Source of the DNA: Pseudomonas maioricensis
Lineage (GTDB): Bacteria > Pseudomonadota > Gammaproteobacteria > Pseudomonadales > Pseudomonadaceae
Direction: 5' to 3'
Assembly: GCF_022790535.1 (NCBI RefSeq)
Contig: NZ_LOHG01000001.1
Location: forward strand, 437,067-501,066
Length of the DNA: 64,000 bases
The notes under the pieces are model-generated. The model worked only from the letters and a program-made list of their open reading frames with translations, was not told where the DNA came from and did no database searches. Positions 10,242-19,162 of the stretch are shown one piece after another (position 1 is the stretch's first letter; each line of letters begins with the position of its first letter). A program made the position numbers and the translations under genes.

Positions 10242-11861
10242 CTATCGGCGGATGACCAGATACAGGCCCGCCACCAGCATGATCCAGGCGGGCCAGGCGA
10301 TCGGCGCCACCAGTGCAGTGCCTTCAGCGAACAGCGACGAGGCCATTACCGCACCGCCGCCCAGCAGCGCCGAACCCAGCAAGCGTAACGCCCAGCCATC
10401 ACCGCGCTCGCGCCAGGGCGGCGGCGGATCGGCCTTGTGCGGTTGCGACATGCGCTCCAGCAGGTCGCGTGTCATGTTGGCCAGGTGAGGTATTTGCTCG
10501 ACCTGAGATTGCAGATTGCCGAACAATGTTTTCGGGCTGACGCGTTCACGCATCCAGCGCTCCAGAAACGGCTGCGCGGTGCTCCACAGATCCAGATCCG
10601 GATACAACTGACGGCCCAGGCCTTCGATGTTCAACAGGGTTTTCTGCAGCAGAACGAGCTGCGGCTGGACTTCCATGTTGAAGCGTCGGGCCGTCTGGAA
10701 CAGACGCATCAGCACCTGACCGAAGGAAATATCCTTGAGTGGCTTCTCGAAGATCGGCTCGCATACGGTACGAATCGCGGCTTCAAACTCGTTGAGTTTG
10801 GTTTCTGCTGGCACCCAACCCGAATCGATGTGCAACTGGGCAACGCGACGATAATCGCGTTTGAAGAAGGCAAACAGGTTACGGGCCAGATAATCCTGAT
10901 CTTCCGGCGTCAGGCTGCCGACGATCCCGCAATCGATAGCGATGTATTGCGGACTCCACGGGTTGACCGTGCTGACGAAGATATTTCCGGGGTGCATGTC
11001 GGCATGGAAGAAGCTGTCGCGGAATACCTGGGTGAAAAAAATCTCCACGCCGCGTTCGGCCAGCAACTTCATGTCGGTGCGTTGATCCGCCAGGGTGGCC
11101 AGGTCGTTGACCTGAATCCCGTAGATGCGCTCCATGACCAGGACTTTCGGGCGGCACCAGTCCCAGTACACCTGAGGCACGTAAAGCAGTTCCGAGCCTT
11201 CGAAATTGCGTCGCAACTGGCTTGAATTGGCCGCCTCGCGGAGCAAGTCCAGTTCGTCGTAGATAGTCTTCTCGTAGTCGGCAACCACGTCGACCGGGTG
11301 CAGCAGACGGGCGTCAGCGGACATTCGCTCAGCGGTACGGGCCAGAATGAATAGCCAGGCCAGATCCTGGCCAATGACCGGCTTGAGGCCCGGCCGCACG
11401 ACTTTGACAACGACTTCTTCGCCCGTCTTCAGGCGCGCCGCGTGGACCTGCGCCACCGAAGCCGAGGCCAGCGGTGTTACGTCGAAACGACTGAACACCT
11501 CACTGATTTTCGCACCCAGTTGTTCCTCGATCAGTTTGATCGCCACTTGTGGGTCGAACGGCGGAACGCGATCCTGCAACAGCATCAGTTCGTCGGCGAT
11601 GTCCTCGGGCAGCAGGTCGCGGCGGGTAGACAGTATTTGCCCGAACTTGATGAAGATGGGACCAAGGTCCTGCAGCGCCAGACGCAGGCGCGCCCCTCTA
11701 GGCAACTCGGCGTTATTGCGCGGCAGCAAGCGCCACGGCATGACGAAACGCGTGGCTTTCATCCACCAGGGCAGCGGCAGAGCGAACAGCAAGTCATCGA
11801 GACGGTAGCGGATCACGACACGCTGGATACGAAACAAACGGCGGACGGCAAGCAGCTTCAT
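10242..11861 (-). CDS. ubiB: Ubiquinone biosynthesis regulatory kinase-like protein UbiB
   Basis: A 539-residue atypical kinase-like ATPase of the ABC1/ADCK family needed for the hydroxylation stage of ubiquinone synthesis. The family-specific [14 protein letters not shown] (KxGQ motif) lies near residues 72-85. A kinase-like core containing [11 protein letters not shown] follows. Two hydrophobic segments at the C terminus anchor it in the membrane. Its start overlaps the stop of ubiJ by 4 bases (ATGA). Confidence 0.96.
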   Translation of the reverse strand: MKLLAVRRLFRIQRVVIRYRLDDLLFALPLPWWMKATRFVMPWRLLPRNNAELPRGARLRLALQDLGPIFIKFGQILSTRRDLLPEDIADELMLLQDRVPPFDPQVAIKLIEEQLGAKISEVFSRFDVTPLASASVAQVHAARLKTGEEVVVKVVRPGLKPVIGQDLAWLFILARTAERMSADARLLHPVDVVADYEKTIYDELDLLREAANSSQLRRNFEGSELLYVPQVYWDWCRPKVLVMERIYGIQVNDLATLADQRTDMKLLAERGVEIFFTQVFRDSFFHADMHPGNIFVSTVNPWSPQYIAIDCGIVGSLTPEDQDYLARNLFAFFKRDYRRVAQLHIDSGWVPAETKLNEFEAAIRTVCEPIFEKPLKDISFGQVLMRLFQTARRFNMEVQPQLVLLQKTLLNIEGLGRQLYPDLDLWSTAQPFLERWMRERVSPKTLFGNLQSQVEQIPHLANMTRDLLERMSQPHKADPPPPWRERGDGWALRLLGSALLGGGAVMASSLFAEGTALVAPIAWPAWIMLVAGLYLVIRR

Positions 11862-12481
11862 GCGTTATCGCTGGAGTCAGAGGATTGGGCGAGACGCTCA
11901 AAGCGCGCCTCAAGGCGTTCCAGATCAAGTTTGATCCGGTCTAGTTCGGCAAAACGTGCTTCGGCTTCATGTTTCCCCACCAGCGTGCGCGACTCTTCGT
12001 TCAAATAGTCCGCAAGGCTCTGGCTGAGGTTGGTGAAGCTGTCTTTGCTCCAGCGTGCGCGGCTGCGCAGGTGATCACCCAGCAAGGTAGTGGCTACCGG
12101 GCCGAGCCAGCGGGACAGCTCGTATTCCCAGTCCAGTTCGAGATCCTGAAGGATGCCGACCAGTTCCAGTAACACGCCACTGTCACCGTCCAGTTCGACA
12201 TCGGGACCATGCAGCACCGCGCTCTTGTCCTGGCTCACAGCCAGCCTCATCAGGCTGGCCGCAGGCGCGCGCAGTGTGCAATCGGCCTCGACCTCCCAGT
12301 GGGAGGCCAGCAGCAGGCCTTCATCGCTGGGCATGATGAACAGCTTCAGCGACGGGTTACGGCAATCCACCACAATCACTTTGCCCGACAGACGCTCAAG
12401 GCGTGGCAGTGCGGTGCTGTCCAGACGCAACACGCGGTTGATGCCGTGCTCGACGCTGGCGAGCAAGCCGCTAAGCAACAT
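11858..12481 (-). CDS. ubiJ: Ubiquinone biosynthesis accessory factor UbiJ
   Basis: A 207-residue SCP2-domain protein. The N-terminal lipid-binding domain (about residues 15-115) binds isoprenoid tails and the C-terminal coiled-coil segment is rich in E, R and L. UbiJ works with UbiK in the soluble Ubi complex. The name rests on the SCP2-like fold and on its fixed place between ubiE and ubiB. The ends overlap both neighbours (TGATG with ubiE, ATGA with ubiB). Confidence 0.9.
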   Translation of the reverse strand: MLLSGLLASVEHGINRVLRLDSTALPRLERLSGKVIVVDCRNPSLKLFIMPSDEGLLLASHWEVEADCTLRAPAASLMRLAVSQDKSAVLHGPDVELDGDSGVLLELVGILQDLELDWEYELSRWLGPVATTLLGDHLRSRARWSKDSFTNLSQSLADYLNEESRTLVGKHEAEARFAELDRIKLDLERLEARFERLAQSSDSSDNA

Positions 12482-13251
12482 CAGGGTTTGATGCCGCGAT
12501 GCAGTGCCACGACGCCTGCGGTCATGTTGTGGTAGGTCACACGGTCAAAACCGGCTTCGACCATCATCGACTTCAGGGTCTCCTGATTCGGGTGCATGCG
12601 GATCGACTCGGCCAGATAGCGATAGCTTTCCGAGTCATTGGTGACCAGCTTGCCCATCAGCGGCATGAACGCGAAGGAGTAAGCGTCATAAGCCTTGGAC
12701 ATCAGCTTGTTGGTCGGCTTGGAGAACTCCAGCACCAGCAGGCGACCGCCCGGCTTGAGTACACGCAGCATTGAGCGCAGCGCATCTTCCTTGTGAGTGA
12801 CGTTACGCAGGCCGAAAGCGATGGTCACGCAGTCGAAATGGTTGTCAGGGAACGGCAGCTTTTCAGCGTCGGCCTGAACGAATTTGACGTTGCCTGCCAC
12901 GCCCAGGTCCAGCAGACGGTCACGACCGACCTTGAGCATGGACGCGTTGATGTCAGCCAGCACCACTTCGCCGGTAGGGCCAACAAGGTGGGAAAACTTC
13001 CTGGTCAGGTCGCCTGTACCGCCCGCGATATCCAGCACACGGTTGCCGGTGCGAACGCCGGAGAGTTCGATTGCGAAGCGCTTCCAGAGGCGATGCATGC
13101 CGCCGGAGAGCAGGTCGTTCATCAGGTCGTACTTGGCTGCGACGGAGTGGAACACCTCCGCAACTTTCTCGGCCTTCTGGCTTTCCGGCACTTTTTTGTA
13201 GCCGAAGTGAGTAGTAGGTTCGGCATCGCTGCCTTTGCGCGGATCATTCAT
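12481..13251 (-). CDS. ubiE: Demethylmenaquinone / 2-methoxy-6-polyprenyl-benzoquinol C-methyltransferase UbiE
   Basis: A 256-residue class I SAM methyltransferase of ubiquinone synthesis. The motif [15 protein letters not shown] binds SAM, and [15 protein letters not shown] near the N terminus is the UbiE signature. The start at MNDPRKG is chosen because it matches the remembered family N terminus and has GGTGA about 8-12 bases upstream. The open frame continues 29 codons further upstream without conserved sequence. First gene of the ubi-his-tat block. Confidence 0.95.
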   Translation of the reverse strand: MNDPRKGSDAEPTTHFGYKKVPESQKAEKVAEVFHSVAAKYDLMNDLLSGGMHRLWKRFAIELSGVRTGNRVLDIAGGTGDLTRKFSHLVGPTGEVVLADINASMLKVGRDRLLDLGVAGNVKFVQADAEKLPFPDNHFDCVTIAFGLRNVTHKEDALRSMLRVLKPGGRLLVLEFSKPTNKLMSKAYDAYSFAFMPLMGKLVTNDSESYRYLAESIRMHPNQETLKSMMVEAGFDRVTYHNMTAGVVALHRGIKP

Positions 13252-13394
13252 ATCGCGTTCACCGGAATAAAGTGTTGCCATTCTAATCGCCGTGGCTGGC
13301 TTTGTCTTGACAAGGCTCACCGCCAACAGTTTCTTCATCCGGGGTGGCTGTTATAGTTGCCCCACGATTTACCTTGCGCTGGAGGAGCCCCTGG

Positions 13395-13673
13395 ATGGCC
13401 AAAATTACTGTTGAACGCCCGCACACGCTGGGTAAGGAAAAGGCCCGCGAGAAGGCTGAGTTGCTGGTCGAGAAGCTTGCCGACAAGTACGGTATCGAGC
13501 ACGAATGGAAAGGCGACGTCGTCAAACTGGAAGGCAAGGGCGCCAAAGGGACTGTTGATGTCGAGGACGCGCTGGTGCGCGTTAACCTGGAGCTGAATTT
13601 TTTCCTGTCGGCCATGAGCGGGCAGATTCAGGCAGAAGTCGAGCGGCAGCTGGATAAAGCGTTATTGGCCTGA
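13395..13673 (+). CDS. Polyhydroxyalkanoic acid system family protein
   Basis: A 92-residue small soluble protein, MAKITVERPHTLGKEKAREK onwards, ending in a QAEVERQLDKAL helix. It belongs to the family annotated as PHA-granule region proteins (TIGR02610-type) found beside pha genes in pseudomonads. Its molecular role is unknown. A near-perfect ribosome site GGAGGAG at 13381-13387 sets the start. It is divergent from ubiE and followed by a REP-like palindrome. Confidence 0.85.
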   Translation: MAKITVERPHTLGKEKAREKAELLVEKLADKYGIEHEWKGDVVKLEGKGAKGTVDVEDALVRVNLELNFFLSAMSGQIQAEVERQLDKALLA

Positions 13674-13705
13674 TGCGACAACATGCCGGTGGCTGGCAAA
13701 TTTCT

Positions 13706-13795
13706 CTGTAGGAGTGAGCTTGCTCGCGATGGCGCCAGGTCCGCCGAATAAGATTTGAATGATCTATCGAATCGCGAGCAAGCTCACTCCTACAG
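13706..13795. repeat. REP-like inverted repeat, GTGAGCTTGCTCGCGAT type
   Basis: Perfect 25-bp arms CTGTAGGAGTGAGCTTGCTC... at 13706-13730 and 13771-13795, loop 40 bp. This arm type occurs as a full pair five times in the window. Confidence 0.88.
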
Positions 13796-13841
13796 AATTA
13801 ATTTTTGCAGCGGCGTCGCGATTTCCTACACCCCTTCAACA

Positions 13842-13860
13842 TCACCCAAACCTAGGGTGA
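13842..13860. promoter_or_regulatory. Candidate operator upstream of phaI
   Basis: An inverted repeat TCACCC (13842-13847) / GGGTGA (13855-13860) with a 7-base spacer lies about 85 bases before the phaI start, next to a possible -10 sequence TCTAAT at 13864-13869. PhaD, the TetR-like activator encoded nearby, is known in P. putida to bind the phaI promoter. Assigning this dyad to PhaD is inference. Confidence 0.35.
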
Positions 13861-13945
13861 GCATTCTAATTTTTCCGGCTAATTTCGTGTCCATGCCCCG
13901 TTGTCCCTGGGGGCGATCCTCAAATATTCGAGCGTGAGGTTCATC

Positions 13946-14371
13946 ATGGCCAAAGTTACGTTGAAGAAAAAAGTCAAAGACGTAGAAACCAAGTCGGTCT
14001 CCGACGTCCGCCTGTATGCCCGCAAGGTCTGGCTGGCGGGGCTGGGTGCCTACTCCTGGGCGGGTCAGGAAGGCGCTGAGTACTTCAAGGAGCTGGTCAA
14101 AGTTGGCGAGCAGACCGAGAAGAAAGCCAAACAGGTGATCGACGATAAGGTTGATGCAGCCAACAGCGAGATCGATTCCGCTAAAAGCGAGCTGACATCG
14201 GTCAAGGGGCGAGTCGAGTTGCAACTCGACAAAATCGAAAGCGCATTCGATCGGCGGGTCGCCAGCGCCTTGAATCGCATAGGTATACCGTCTAAACATG
14301 ATGTGGAGACACTCTCTGCTAAGCTCGATGAGCTGACGGCATTGCTTGAACGTGTCGCGCGTAAACAATAA
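13946..14371 (+). CDS. phaI: Phasin PhaI
   Basis: A 141-residue amphipathic helical phasin that coats medium-chain PHA granules. The phasin signature KVWLAGLGAYSWAGQEG lies at about residues 29-45, followed by long heptad-rich helices (DKVDAANSEIDSAKSEL). The ATG has GAGG 6 bases upstream; the open frame extends a further 15 codons upstream without conservation. The paralogous phaF follows after 10 bases, so phaI-phaF form an operon convergent with phaC1-phaD. Confidence 0.93.
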   Translation: MAKVTLKKKVKDVETKSVSDVRLYARKVWLAGLGAYSWAGQEGAEYFKELVKVGEQTEKKAKQVIDDKVDAANSEIDSAKSELTSVKGRVELQLDKIESAFDRRVASALNRIGIPSKHDVETLSAKLDELTALLERVARKQ

Positions 14372-14381
14372 GGAGAGCAGG

Positions 14382-15224
14382 ATGGCTGGCAAGAAAAAAA
14401 TCGAGAAAGAAGGCAGCTCCTGGATTGGCGAGGTCGAGAAGTACTCCCGCCAAATCTGGCTGGCTGGTTTAGGCGCTTACTCCAAGATCAGCAATGACGG
14501 CAGTAAGCTTTTTGAAACCCTGGTAAAAGATGGCGAAAAGGCCGAAAAACAGACCAAGGCCGAAGTCGATAAACAAGTCGATTCGGCCAAGGACTCTGCC
14601 AAGGCTGCGAAGTCTCGTGTGGGTGATGTCAAAGACCTCGCGCTGGGTAAATGGAGTGAGCTGGAAGGGGCTTTCGACAAGCGTCTGAACAGCGCCATTT
14701 CGCGTCTGGGCGTACCGAGCCGCAATGAAGTAAAGGCATTGCACAGCAAGGTTGATCTGCTGACCAAGCAAATCGAGAAGCTGACAGGTGCGTCGGTAAC
14801 TCCTGTTTCAAAAGCGCCTGTTTCCAAGGCCGCGGCGTCTAAACCAGCGACCAAAACCACCGCCAAACCACTGGTTAAGGCCGCCGCGAAACCGGTTGCC
14901 AAGGCCGCCGATAAAGTTGCGACAAAAACCGCAGCGGCCAAACCGGCAGTCAAGGCAGCAGCAGCCAAACCCGTTGCTGCGGCGAACAAGGCCGCCACTA
15001 AAACAGCGACCAAAGCCAAGTCCGTAGCGGCCAGCAAACCGGCTGCGGCGAAAAAACCGGCCGCTGCCAGGAAACCTGCTGCGCCAAAGGCGGCACCGAA
15101 GGCTGCGGCTAAACCTGCACCGAAACCCGCAGCCGCACCAACCGCAACGCCAACGCCCGCGGCGACCAATACCGCAGCAGCACCGGCATCGACTACGCCG
15201 TCGACACCGGCCAGCCAGTCCTGA
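14382..15224 (+). CDS. phaF: Phasin/nucleoid-associated protein PhaF
   Basis: A 280-residue two-part protein. Residues 1 to about 135 are a phasin domain paralogous to PhaI (QIWLAGLGAYSKIS) that binds the granule. Residues from about 145 to the end are a low-complexity Ala/Lys/Pro tail with many AAKPA-type repeats, like histone H1 and AlgP, which binds DNA and helps segregate granules in P. putida. AGGAGAG at 14371-14377 precedes the ATG. The repeat tract is prone to length change between strains. Confidence 0.94.
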   Translation: MAGKKKIEKEGSSWIGEVEKYSRQIWLAGLGAYSKISNDGSKLFETLVKDGEKAEKQTKAEVDKQVDSAKDSAKAAKSRVGDVKDLALGKWSELEGAFDKRLNSAISRLGVPSRNEVKALHSKVDLLTKQIEKLTGASVTPVSKAPVSKAAASKPATKTTAKPLVKAAAKPVAKAADKVATKTAAAKPAVKAAAAKPVAAANKAATKTATKAKSVAASKPAAAKKPAAARKPAAPKAAPKAAAKPAPKPAAAPTATPTPAATNTAAAPASTTPSTPASQS

Positions 15225-15241
15225 TTCAAGGGCTGTAATGC

Positions 15242-15277
15242 AAAAGCCCGACCTGCGAAAGCAGGCCGGGCTTTTTT
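15242..15277 (+). terminator. Intrinsic terminator after phaF
   Basis: AAAAGCCCGACCTGC (15242-15256), GAAA tetraloop, GCAGGCCGGGC (15261-15271), then a run of six T. One mismatch in the stem. Confidence 0.92.
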
Positions 15278-15296
15278 ATTGGGGCTCAAATGCAAT

Positions 15297-15393
15297 CCCT
15301 GTGGGAGCTGGGCTTGCCCGCGATAAACGATAACTCGGTGCATGCCCGTAAAAAAGGTTGACCCTATCGCGGGCAAGCCCAGCTCCCACAGGG
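15297..15393. repeat. REP-like inverted repeat, GCTGGGCTTGCCCGCGATA type
   Basis: Perfect 29-bp arms at 15297-15325 and 15365-15393. It lies in the convergent gap between phaF and phaD. Confidence 0.88.
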
Positions 15394-15468
15394 ATATGTG
15401 TTTGTTGCGCCAACGCAGAGTGTCAGAGGCAGAGCCACTGCCTGAAGAACTGTCAGTACTGCGAGAAT

Positions 15469-16083
15469 TCATTCCTCCAGATAATGTCTCGCCAGTTGCT
15501 GCGCCGCATACCGTGAACCCGGCGTCAGATGCGGCGCGACAAGCATCATGATCTGGTAAACCACGACCCTCACTTCAGCTTCACGCCCCAGAATTCGTTG
15601 GTAGTCCAGCGAGAACAGCAAGGTCATGGTGATTTGCTCCACCAGTTGCCCCAATGCCTGGGTATCACTAATGACCTGGCCTTCCGCTTTCAGGCGTGCC
15701 AGTAACGACGCCAGCGTGCGCTTGAGGCTATTGAGCAGGTTGCGAATACCGCGAGCCAGTTTGGGCAACCGTCCTGCCAGGTTTGACAAGTCCTGAAACA
15801 GGAAGCGGTAAGCCGCCAGTCGCTCGACGATCAAATGCAGGAACAACCAGTAATCCTCGGCGGCCAGTTGTGCATCTTCGGGTGGGTTTAGCAGTGGCGA
15901 AAGCTCTGCCTGGAAACGCTCGAACAGGCCGAGCACCAAAGGCTCCTTGCCGTGGAAGTGGTAGTAAAGATTGCCAGGGCTGATACCCAGTTCGTTAGCA
16001 ATTTCCAGAGTCGAGACATTGGGTTCACCCTGTTGGTTAAACAACGTCAGGGCGCATTCAAGGATTCGGTCGCGGGTTTTCAT
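15469..16083 (-). CDS. phaD: TetR-family regulator PhaD
   Basis: A 204-residue TetR-type protein. The helix-turn-helix is at about residues 22-45 (VSTLEIANELGISPGNLYYHF), followed by an all-helical ligand domain. In P. putida PhaD activates phaC1 and phaI and probably senses a fatty-acid degradation intermediate. The start at MKTRDRI is the family N terminus; an upstream extension of 30 codons runs into a palindromic repeat and is not used. It is the last gene of phaC1-phaZ-phaC2-phaD, separated from phaC2 by that repeat. Confidence 0.93.
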   Translation of the reverse strand: MKTRDRILECALTLFNQQGEPNVSTLEIANELGISPGNLYYHFHGKEPLVLGLFERFQAELSPLLNPPEDAQLAAEDYWLFLHLIVERLAAYRFLFQDLSNLAGRLPKLARGIRNLLNSLKRTLASLLARLKAEGQVISDTQALGQLVEQITMTLLFSLDYQRILGREAEVRVVVYQIMMLVAPHLTPGSRYAAQQLARHYLEE

Positions 16084-16127
16084 CCGGTCTTCTTGTTGGC
16101 AGATAATTTCGAATGGAAATGTGTGCA

Positions 16128-16204
16128 CTTGTAGGAGCTGCCGAAGGCTACGAATCGGGGCCTTATGGCACACCGCTTTCGCAGCCTTCGGCAGCTCCTA
16201 CAAG
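16128..16204. repeat. REP-like inverted repeat, GCTGCCGAAGGCTGCGAA type
   Basis: Arms of 27 bp at 16128-16154 and 16178-16204 with one mismatch. It lies inside the pha operon between phaC2 and phaD, so it would be transcribed with it and may act as an RNA hairpin there. Confidence 0.86.
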
Positions 16205-16222
16205 GGATTAGTGCCAAGCGTT

Positions 16223-17908
16223 TTACCGAACATGAACATAAGTCCCCGGTGCAGCCTCCATGGGCGTGTAAGTAGCGTTGCCCAACGCCATCCGGGTCTC
16301 GCGCTGAGTGCCCGACCGGGCTTGTATCCATTCCAGCCAGGCTGGCCACCAACTGCCCTCATGGTTTTTTGCGTCGTAAATCCATGCGCGTGGATCACTG
16401 CTGAGTTTGCCGCTCTCGACGTAATTGGCTTTGGGGTTACCCGGCGGGTTGAGAATACTCTGCACGTGGCCACTGTTGGCTAGCAGGAAACGACGGTCGC
16501 CACCCAGCAGAAGTGTCGAACGATAAACCGCGTCCCATGGCGTGATGTGGTCGTTGATGCCCGCGACGTTGAAGCTGTCCACGGTCACCTTCTGCAGGTC
16601 AATGGGTGTGCCACAAACTTCCAGTCCCCCTGGGTGAGTCAGCGGGTTGTGCTTGAAGAAGTCCAGCAGATCGCCGTGCAATGCGGCGGGCAGCCGGGTG
16701 CTGTCGTTGTTCCAGTACAGAATGTCGAAAGCGGGGGGTGCCTTGCCCAGCAGGTAGTTGTTGATCCAGTAACTCCAGATCAAATCATTCGGCCGCATCC
16801 AGGCGAAGATCTTCGCCATGTCCCGACCGTCCAGCACGCCTTGCTGATAGGAGCGACGCTTGGCGGCCTCTAGTGTCGTTTCGTCGATGAATAACGTCGC
16901 GGCGCTTTCGATCTGACTGTCCAGCAGGCTAACCATGTAAGTCGCGCTGGCGACTTTGCGCAGTTGCCGCTTAGCCTGCAAATGCCCTTGCAGCGCGGCG
17001 ATGGTCAGTCCTCCAGCGCACGCACCAACCAGGTTTACTTCTTTGGCTCCGGTGATGGACCGGCATACAGCCATCGCTTCTTCGGTGGCTTGAACGTAGG
17101 TGGACAACCCCCATTCACGGTGCCGCACATCCGGGTTACGCCAACTGATCATGAACGTCTGCAAACCGTTCTTGAGGCAGTACTGGACGAAGCTGTTGGC
17201 TGGGCTCAGATCAAAAATATAGTACTTGTTGATTTGCGGAGGCACGATCAACAGTGGCCTGGCGTACTGTTTTTCGCTCATGGGCTTGTACTGGATCAGC
17301 TCCAGCAGTTCGTTACGAAACACCACCGAGCCTTGAGTCGCCGCCACTGTGCGGCCTACTTCGAAAGCGTCTTTGGTGGTTTGTCGGGGCAGGCCGTTGT
17401 TGTGCAGCAGGTCATCGAACATGTGACCAAGGCCTTTGACCACGCTGTTGCCGCCGCTATTGAACAGCTCTTTAACCGCCATCGGGTTTAGCAAGGTATT
17501 GGAGGGTGAGAGAGCATCGTTGAGTAGCGAGAAAATGAAGTGTGCCCGTTCGCGATCATCCTTGGACAGGTCAGTCTCATCGATCCAGTGCCTGACCTGA
17601 TGCTGCCATGCCAGATAAGTCTGTAGCCCGCGACGATACAGCGGGTTCAGGCTCCAGGTCGGGTCGGCGAAGCGGGTGTCGCGGGCAGGCAGTTGATAGG
17701 GCGTCTCGCCCAGCAGCATGACACGGCCGACTTGCTTGCCCAGAGCCAGCGCGTGCCGGGCGCTGCGCAATGGATGCTGCAAGCCTTGGGCTGCAACCTT
17801 GCGCAACGTCGAAAACAAATCCTGGCCGCGCAGACCAGTAATCGCGCTTTGTGCATTGATGTAAGTCGCCGGAGTGGTCTCGGCGCCTTTGGTTGATCGT
17901 TCTCGCAT
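16223..17908 (-). CDS. phaC2: Class II PHA synthase PhaC2
   Basis: A 561-residue granule-bound synthase polymerising (R)-3-hydroxyacyl-CoA of medium chain length. The lipase-like box GACAGG carries the catalytic Cys. The catalytic Asp is in AGINDHITPW and the His in ANSGHVQSILNPPG. The start MRERSTKG is preferred, with AAGGAG upstream. The frame is open 13 codons further but without a ribosome site. It is paralogous to phaC1 at 19163-20842, and phaZ lies between them. Confidence 0.94.
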   Translation of the reverse strand: MRERSTKGAETTPATYINAQSAITGLRGQDLFSTLRKVAAQGLQHPLRSARHALALGKQVGRVMLLGETPYQLPARDTRFADPTWSLNPLYRRGLQTYLAWQHQVRHWIDETDLSKDDRERAHFIFSLLNDALSPSNTLLNPMAVKELFNSGGNSVVKGLGHMFDDLLHNNGLPRQTTKDAFEVGRTVAATQGSVVFRNELLELIQYKPMSEKQYARPLLIVPPQINKYYIFDLSPANSFVQYCLKNGLQTFMISWRNPDVRHREWGLSTYVQATEEAMAVCRSITGAKEVNLVGACAGGLTIAALQGHLQAKRQLRKVASATYMVSLLDSQIESAATLFIDETTLEAAKRRSYQQGVLDGRDMAKIFAWMRPNDLIWSYWINNYLLGKAPPAFDILYWNNDSTRLPAALHGDLLDFFKHNPLTHPGGLEVCGTPIDLQKVTVDSFNVAGINDHITPWDAVYRSTLLLGGDRRFLLANSGHVQSILNPPGNPKANYVESGKLSSDPRAWIYDAKNHEGSWWPAWLEWIQARSGTQRETRMALGNATYTPMEAAPGTYVHVR

Positions 17909-18064
17909 GGGGGCAACACTCCTTCGTTGTGCCATCGACCGATACATCTGTGCAGACGCGCCCCTTGAGGGCGTGCGTCGTTCTGCGCCGTATAACTTCC
18001 ATTCAAACGGCGCAGTCGGTGAAGCGTTGGTGCTGTGTCGGGAATCCTTGTGTGTCTGTGATGG

Positions 18065-18919
18065 TCAGTGTGCGCTCGGTGTCGGATGCGGATGCATCAC
18101 GGCGCGCTGACGTTCCTGCTGGAGAAATTTCATGATGATGGGGGCAACTGCTTCAGCGCGGGTGATCAGGAACAAATGACCGTCATCGATTATGTGTAGC
18201 TGGGCGTTGGGGATCCGCCAAGCCAGAAGGCGCATATTTATTAACGGGATCAGTGGATCATCGTCGCCTGCCAGCACCAATGTTGGCTGATGAATCTTGT
18301 GCAGCCAGTGGATACTGGTCCAGCCCATGCCTGCAAACAGTTGCCAGTAATAGCCCAGCTTGCCGGACGAACGGACCTTCGCGGCATGGTTGGCGGCCAG
18401 ATGGGGATCACGCCGGAACGCACCACCGTAGATTTCCGGTGCAATACGAATGACGTGAGACGGTTGTATGTAGCGCCGCGGGCTGGCCATCAACCAGAGC
18501 ACTCGCGGTTTGCCGGGTACCATCACTGCCCCCGCTGCTGTCGCCGCCAGCACCAGCTTTTTGCAGCGCTCCGGGTAGTCGTAAGCGAACTGTTGGGCCA
18601 GCGCGCCGCCCCATGAAACGCCGATAGCGTTGACTTGGCCATAGTCCAGATAGTCGAGCATGCGTGCCGCCAGTTTAGCCAGACCGGGAAACCGGTACGG
18701 GCGACTGGGCGTCGAAGAGCCGCCGACGCCGGGCACATCGAAGGCGATGATTTCCAGCTCTGGGTCCAGCGCGTCAACGAAAGGGAACACCAACTCGAGG
18801 TTGGCGCCAATACCATTGAAAATCAGCAGTGGAGTCAGATGACTCTTGCCTGGGCGTACAGCAGTCCGGATGCTGTGGCCATCCAGATCAATGGTGCGAA
18901 AAATAAACGGTTGCGGCAT
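18065..18919 (-). CDS. phaZ: Intracellular mcl-PHA depolymerase PhaZ
   Basis: A 284-residue alpha/beta hydrolase that degrades stored PHA from the granule surface. The nucleophile is Ser102 in the GVSWGG box, with a catalytic Asp in LAGDDDPLIP and His in DDGHLF. No signal peptide is present, which fits an intracellular enzyme. The start MPQPFIF matches the family, although the frame runs open 37 codons upstream, partly through a REP-like element. It lies between the two synthase genes. Confidence 0.95.
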   Translation of the reverse strand: MPQPFIFRTIDLDGHSIRTAVRPGKSHLTPLLIFNGIGANLELVFPFVDALDPELEIIAFDVPGVGGSSTPSRPYRFPGLAKLAARMLDYLDYGQVNAIGVSWGGALAQQFAYDYPERCKKLVLAATAAGAVMVPGKPRVLWLMASPRRYIQPSHVIRIAPEIYGGAFRRDPHLAANHAAKVRSSGKLGYYWQLFAGMGWTSIHWLHKIHQPTLVLAGDDDPLIPLINMRLLAWRIPNAQLHIIDDGHLFLITRAEAVAPIIMKFLQQERQRAVMHPHPTPSAH

Positions 18920-19014
18920 GCGCGAAGCCCTGTGGGTTAAACCGCTGGAAAAGCCGTCCTGCGCTTTGACCAGATCGCCCGAGGCCGGGCGCCGATGTGG
19001 AATGTCAGTGGTTA

Positions 19015-19081
19015 CTGTAGGAGCTGCCAAAGGCTGCGAAAGGGGCTGAAAATGCTTCGCAGCCTTCGGCAGCTCCTACAG
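19015..19081. repeat. REP-like inverted repeat, GCTGCCGAAGGCTGCGAA type
   Basis: Arms of 26 bp at 19015-19040 and 19056-19081, one mismatch, loop 15 bp. It lies between phaC1 and phaZ within the operon. Confidence 0.87.
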
Positions 19082-19162
19082 TTTTCTGTCTGCCGCGAGA
19101 TAGCTCCTACCTTTGTAACGGCCATCGGCAGCCGTTCCTGACTCCACCCGTCGCATCAGCCC

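Noticed and set aside
14820..15220. Possible tandem DNA repeat or CRISPR-like array
   Set aside because: The repetition is Ala/Lys/Pro codon repetition in the PhaF tail, in frame and without spacers.
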